Source: Prevotella sp.
GTDB lineage: Bacteria > Bacillota_I > Bacilli_A > ML615J-28 > CAG-313
DNA: 64,000 bases
Assembly (NCBI GenBank): GCA_023665755.1
Contig: JAMPDF010000003.1
Location: 1-64,000, forward strand
Reading direction: 5' to 3'
Position numbers and translations under genes: made by a program. Shown here piece after piece: positions 60,765 through 64,000 of this stretch (the stretch's first letter is position 1; the number at the start of each line of letters is the position of its first letter). The notes under the pieces are model-generated. The model saw only the letters and a program-made list of their open reading frames with translations. It did no database searches and had not been told where the DNA came from.

Positions 60765-61907
60765 TTAATCTCGTTTTCTAATCAAGACTACTGCTTCACT
60801 TGCAACACCTAATCCACTACCAATTAACCCTTGTTTTTCTAAAGTAGTTGCCTTCACATTCACATAATTAGCATGTGTGAGTGCTTTGATATGATTAGCC
60901 ATACGGATTTTGTGCTCTTTCAAATTAGGTTTTTCTAAATAAACGATAACATCTAGGTTTTCTACAACATAACCTTCCATACGCACTTCTTTCATTACTT
61001 CTTCGACGAAATAACTAGAGTCTATGTTTAAAAAAGCATCGTCTGTATCTGGAAATAAAGTACCTAAATCCCCTAGTCCTAAAGCCCCCATAATAGACTC
61101 AGCTACAACATGGTAGACAACATCCGCATCACTATGTCCTTTTAGTCCCCAAGGCGTGTCAAATTGTACACCACCTAGTATCAACTTTCTTGTTTTATCA
61201 ATCGGATGAAAATCAAAAGAATGCCCTACTTTATACTGATTACGATGGGTCAAATAATACGTCACTAAATCCATATCTTCAATAGTCGTTACTTTTAGAT
61301 TAGGTCTTGATTCTTCTACAAAAGCAACTGGAAGTTGTTGTTCAAATAAACGAATTTCATCTGTAATTTCTATAGGTGAAATATCGGCATCAATGATTTC
61401 GGAAAATAAATCACTTCGAAAAAATTGTGGTGTTGAAACTGCCTTTAGTGCTTCTCTTGCAATTGTTTTTACACCAATTGTGGTATCTTTTACTGTGTCA
61501 TATACTTTATGATATAACGTACCACATGCATATCGTTCCATTTGTTCCATCAAGTGATTGATATCTTCCATTTGAATCATTGGTCTTGCGGCATCATGAA
61601 TCAAAACAAAATCCGTATTGACTTTTTGTAGCGCTCTTTGCACACTTTCAAAACGAGTTGCACCACCTTCTACAAATGTCACTTTTTCATCATCATAATT
61701 TTGATATACAATGGATTGAATTTCTTCACTAATATCAGATGATACTGGGATATATAGATGTTGAATAGCAGGATGATTAATCAACACATCTAAACTATAC
61801 ACAAAAAGAGGTTTTTGATGTACTTGATAAAGTAGTTTATTTTCGCTATGGCAAAAACGTTCACTTTTTCCTGCCATCAGCAAAATAGCACTAATGGTTA
61901 GATTCAT
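60765..61907 (-). CDS. ispDF: Bifunctional IspD-IspF enzyme of the MEP pathway
   Basis: A 380-residue fusion. Residues 1-225 are IspD (MEP cytidylyltransferase): LLMAGKSERF as the nucleotide loop, EGGATRFESV, DAARPM and a later VSTPQFFR. Residues 226-380 are IspF (MEcPP synthase): GHSFDFHPI with metal aspartate and histidine, LKGHSDADVVYHVVAESIMG, LFPDTD and KATTLEKQGLIGSG. Both active sites look intact. The two steps are not consecutive, as IspE acts between them. Fused IspDF is known mainly from alpha- and epsilonproteobacteria and is less common in Bacillota. It overlaps the PAS-like gene by 17 bp. Confidence 0.93.
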   Translation of the reverse strand: MNLTISAILLMAGKSERFCHSENKLLYQVHQKPLFVYSLDVLINHPAIQHLYIPVSSDISEEIQSIVYQNYDDEKVTFVEGGATRFESVQRALQKVNTDFVLIHDAARPMIQMEDINHLMEQMERYACGTLYHKVYDTVKDTTIGVKTIAREALKAVSTPQFFRSDLFSEIIDADISPIEITDEIRLFEQQLPVAFVEESRPNLKVTTIEDMDLVTYYLTHRNQYKVGHSFDFHPIDKTRKLILGGVQFDTPWGLKGHSDADVVYHVVAESIMGALGLGDLGTLFPDTDDAFLNIDSSYFVEEVMKEVRMEGYVVENLDVIVYLEKPNLKEHKIRMANHIKALTHANYVNVKATTLEKQGLIGSGLGVASEAVVLIRKRD

Positions 61908-63111
61908 GTTGTTCTCCTAACACGACATTCAATATAGACATCGTTTTTTCTAACTTAGATTGAATATTTCTAGAAGCAAGTGCTTGAATTTGATCTATAT
62001 TTTCTTCTTTATGGGACGTACTTTTTCGTTTTTCTGGTGTATTTGCTCCACCAATACGAATAATAGAAAGTAATCCATAATCTTTTCTCATATAAATAGA
62101 ATCTTCTTCTACTGTATAATAGGTATCCGCAATCAATAAACGATATTTTAATTTTGTAATCGAAAGACTATTGACCGTTTCAGCTTGTTCTAAATAAGCA
62201 CTTACATCTTCTGGATGAATATGCGAAAAAATTTCTTCAAATACATATTCCTTTTTATCTGTTTTGGTATAGGTGCGCATACAATCCGTTGCAACATACA
62301 CTGCATTTTGATAATCATAATACAAGACAACCCCTTCAGACATACTCATTAACATATCTAATTGTAAATAAGCATCTTCTAAATTGGTACAAGCAGCTTT
62401 CACCAATCCTTTTAGTTTTTCTACTACATTGATATTGTCACGATAAAAATAGACATTTCTTGCAACAAGTGTATTCTTTCGATAAACTGGTTGAATAATC
62501 CCTTCATACCGAATACATTCTGTGTCTAATTGTTTATCTTGTGCCATATTATCTACTTCCATACTGAAACGATAGACATTGTGTTTACTATTGCACTCTT
62601 TGAATTCGGATAAGAATCCCGCAACGTTATTGAGACTAAATTCTTGTTTATTGAGGGTTCGAATATTCATATTATCAAAAATAAACTTCCACCCTCGATT
62701 TTGTAAAATCTCTTTTTTAGACAACTTTGTTAGTTTCAAAATAGAGCCACTACAATCAATCACCCGATCTTTGGCGTTCATTTGGACATAAAAATCATAT
62801 TCATTATTTTTAATATATTCTGCTGTTTTTTCATGGATGACCTTATGCGTATACAATAAAAGTGAAAAATCAAACAAGCTATATAACAATACCAAACTAT
62901 CTAACACCAAGAATAAGATAATCCAAACTCGAGTAAGTGTAGGAATAAACATCCCACCTAGTAATAAGAAAAAAGAAAGTACACCATCTACTACTTGTTT
63001 ATTTTCTAATAAACAAACTTTCATGGTATCTAAGGCTAGAACAAATACCAAGATAATGACCAAAAATAAAATTTGTGTTGGCTCAAAATGAGCAAATATA
63101 GCTAAGCTCAT
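61891..63111 (-). CDS. Membrane protein with PAS-like domains
   Basis: A 406-residue protein with three N-terminal helices (about 10-30, 40-62, 65-90), then two segments resembling PAS folds: VIDCSGSILKLTKLSKKEIL (near 115) and VYVATDCMRTYTKTDKKEYV with EEIFSHIHPEDVSAYLEQAE (near 270-300). No kinase, GGDEF or other output domain is visible. The tail is charged. The gene lies 5 bp after cdaA and overlaps ispDF, so all three are made together. In many Bacillota cdaA is followed by cdaR, which has YbbR repeats. This gene takes that place without resembling cdaR. Confidence 0.7.
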   Translation of the reverse strand: MSLAIFAHFEPTQILFLVIILVFVLALDTMKVCLLENKQVVDGVLSFFLLLGGMFIPTLTRVWIILFLVLDSLVLLYSLFDFSLLLYTHKVIHEKTAEYIKNNEYDFYVQMNAKDRVIDCSGSILKLTKLSKKEILQNRGWKFIFDNMNIRTLNKQEFSLNNVAGFLSEFKECNSKHNVYRFSMEVDNMAQDKQLDTECIRYEGIIQPVYRKNTLVARNVYFYRDNINVVEKLKGLVKAACTNLEDAYLQLDMLMSMSEGVVLYYDYQNAVYVATDCMRTYTKTDKKEYVFEEIFSHIHPEDVSAYLEQAETVNSLSITKLKYRLLIADTYYTVEEDSIYMRKDYGLLSIIRIGGANTPEKRKSTSHKEENIDQIQALASRNIQSKLEKTMSILNVVLGEQHESNH

Positions 63112-63116
63112 ATCTG

Positions 63117-63905
63117 TTACTCCTTTACAATTAAGTGTTGTTCTAATAGTGTTCTTAATCCTTCTAATGATAATTTACCTGTGATAGTACCACCAACTGT
63201 ATTGGCTACTTGTCCAGTTTCTTCTGAAACCACAATCGTAAATGCGTCACTTTGTTCACTAATCCCTATTGCGGCACGATGTCTTGAACCATAGTGCTGA
63301 GGAATATCTTTCTTTTGACTTGGTTGGAAAAATGCACTTGCACATTTGATTCTATCTCCTCTAATGATTACAGCTCCATCATGTAGTGCGGTATTAGGAT
63401 GAAAGATAGACTCTAATAATTCAAATGTGATTTCCGCATCTAATTCGACTGCACCTTCAATTAAATTATTCAATGTATGTTCTTTTTCAATTGTAATAAT
63501 AGCACCAATTCTTCTACTACTCAAATAATCCACTGACTTAATGAGTGTATCAATAATCATTGACTTTGTATCTTCATTGGTTAAAAACTGTTTGGTTTCT
63601 TTCTTTTCTGTTTTTAAAGCCGCATGAGTTTTATACTCAGGTATGTAAAATACAAACGTATAAATAGTAGTTAAAATAAACATTGCTGCACTAATATAAT
63701 ATCCTAGTTTTAATCCCATTACTAAACAAATGACAAATAAAACTAAAATAGCTAAATAGATGACAATCATTGCTTTTGATTGAACATGTCGACATAAAAA
63801 GTGAATCAATAATGACAATCCAAAAACAAGTATGACCATTTCAATGGCAAAACTAATGTAGCCATAACCAAGCGATTCTATATATTTTTGTATGGTTTCA
63901 ATCAT
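63117..63905 (-). CDS. cdaA: Diadenylate cyclase CdaA
   Basis: A 262-residue membrane enzyme making c-di-AMP. Three helices (about 15-35, 45-65, 70-85) precede the DAC domain with LHDGAVII and GSRHRAAIGISE (commonly GTRHRAA). ELDAEITFELLESIF and VSEETGQVA are also family-typical. c-di-AMP controls potassium, osmolyte and wall balance. I choose ATG at 63905 (MIETIQKYIE), after a GGAG site, since the longer frame overlaps another reading frame that ends at 63907. Confidence 0.92.
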   Translation of the reverse strand: MIETIQKYIESLGYGYISFAIEMVILVFGLSLLIHFLCRHVQSKAMIVIYLAILVLFVICLVMGLKLGYYISAAMFILTTIYTFVFYIPEYKTHAALKTEKKETKQFLTNEDTKSMIIDTLIKSVDYLSSRRIGAIITIEKEHTLNNLIEGAVELDAEITFELLESIFHPNTALHDGAVIIRGDRIKCASAFFQPSQKKDIPQHYGSRHRAAIGISEQSDAFTIVVSEETGQVANTVGGTITGKLSLEGLRTLLEQHLIVKE

Positions 63906-63906
63906 A

Positions 63907-64000
63907 TTATCGTTCTTCTCCTTTTTTCTTATAAATTGCTTTTTCCAAAAATGAAATAATATTTTGATTTTTTTCATCTTTAGCGTAATCCATAACGGAT
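63907..64000 (-). CDS. C-terminal end of a gene upstream of cdaA (partial)
   Basis: An open frame entering from the window edge ends with TAA one base before the cdaA ATG. Its last residues include AKDEKNQNIISFLEKAIYKK and then a charged end containing the cdaA ribosome site. It looks like the 3' end of a coupled gene, but too little is present to name it. Confidence 0.4.
   Translation of the reverse strand, partial: SVMDYAKDEKNQNIISFLEKAIYKKKGEER

Overview
The window reads as a chromosome fragment of an AT-rich, endospore-forming Bacillota. I would place it near Erysipelotrichia or related gut Bacilli, but this is inference. Supporting signs are strong AGGAGG ribosome sites, sigma-A type promoters, CIRCE heat-shock operators, many intrinsic terminators, and three sporulation genes (spoVM, cwlD, yunB). 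TGA works as a normal stop, for example in the ATGA overlap of the sigma/anti-sigma pair.

Left part (1-24.8 kb) is accessory DNA, almost all on the minus strand. It opens with an array of orphan polymorphic-toxin cassettes: two diverged copies of a truncated HINT/toxin plus immunity unit, with a HINT/deaminase plus immunity pair between them. Next comes a compact operon read from about 13.1 kb down to 3.9 kb. It encodes a sigma-70 region 4 protein, an XhlA-like membrane protein, a holin, a phage-tail-like protein, a MurE-like ligase, a large RHS protein, a YwqJ-like deaminase toxin tip and a SUKH-3 immunity protein. The tip lies in the RHS frame but behind one TGA stop. This sigma/holin/tail/Mur-ligase/RHS module is the best candidate here for an undescribed toxin delivery or release system. 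Further right are an XRE regulator with a tiny zinc-ribbon protein, an ABC exporter, two secreted Ig-like proteins (one with an HEYGH metalloprotease motif) sharing nearly identical 3' ends, an SDR enzyme and several decayed small genes. A tRNA-Arg(CCT) at 24.8 kb marks the border.

Middle part (24.9-41 kb) holds stress and transport genes: alkD-like glycosylase, a TetR regulator, clpB and htpG (each behind a near-identical promoter plus perfect CIRCE), a MarR/MacB-type exporter, a TetR/ABC-2 exporter with a palindromic operator, a HAD phosphatase and an ECF sigma/RsgI-like anti-sigma pair.

Right part (41-64 kb) is housekeeping: fakA, recG, plsX-rnc; rpmB facing rsmB-rlmN-rsgA-rpe-thiN-spoVM; lgt-DUF1461; eno; the nfu/GSP13/thioredoxin-like and cwlD-tsaE-tsaB-rimI-tsaD clusters; yunB; and cdaA, a PAS-like membrane protein and a fused ispDF. 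Oddities include tandem hairpins with matching 14-nt loops beyond rnc, an altered PlsX signature, and the lack of prpC/prkC and fab genes at places where relatives carry them.
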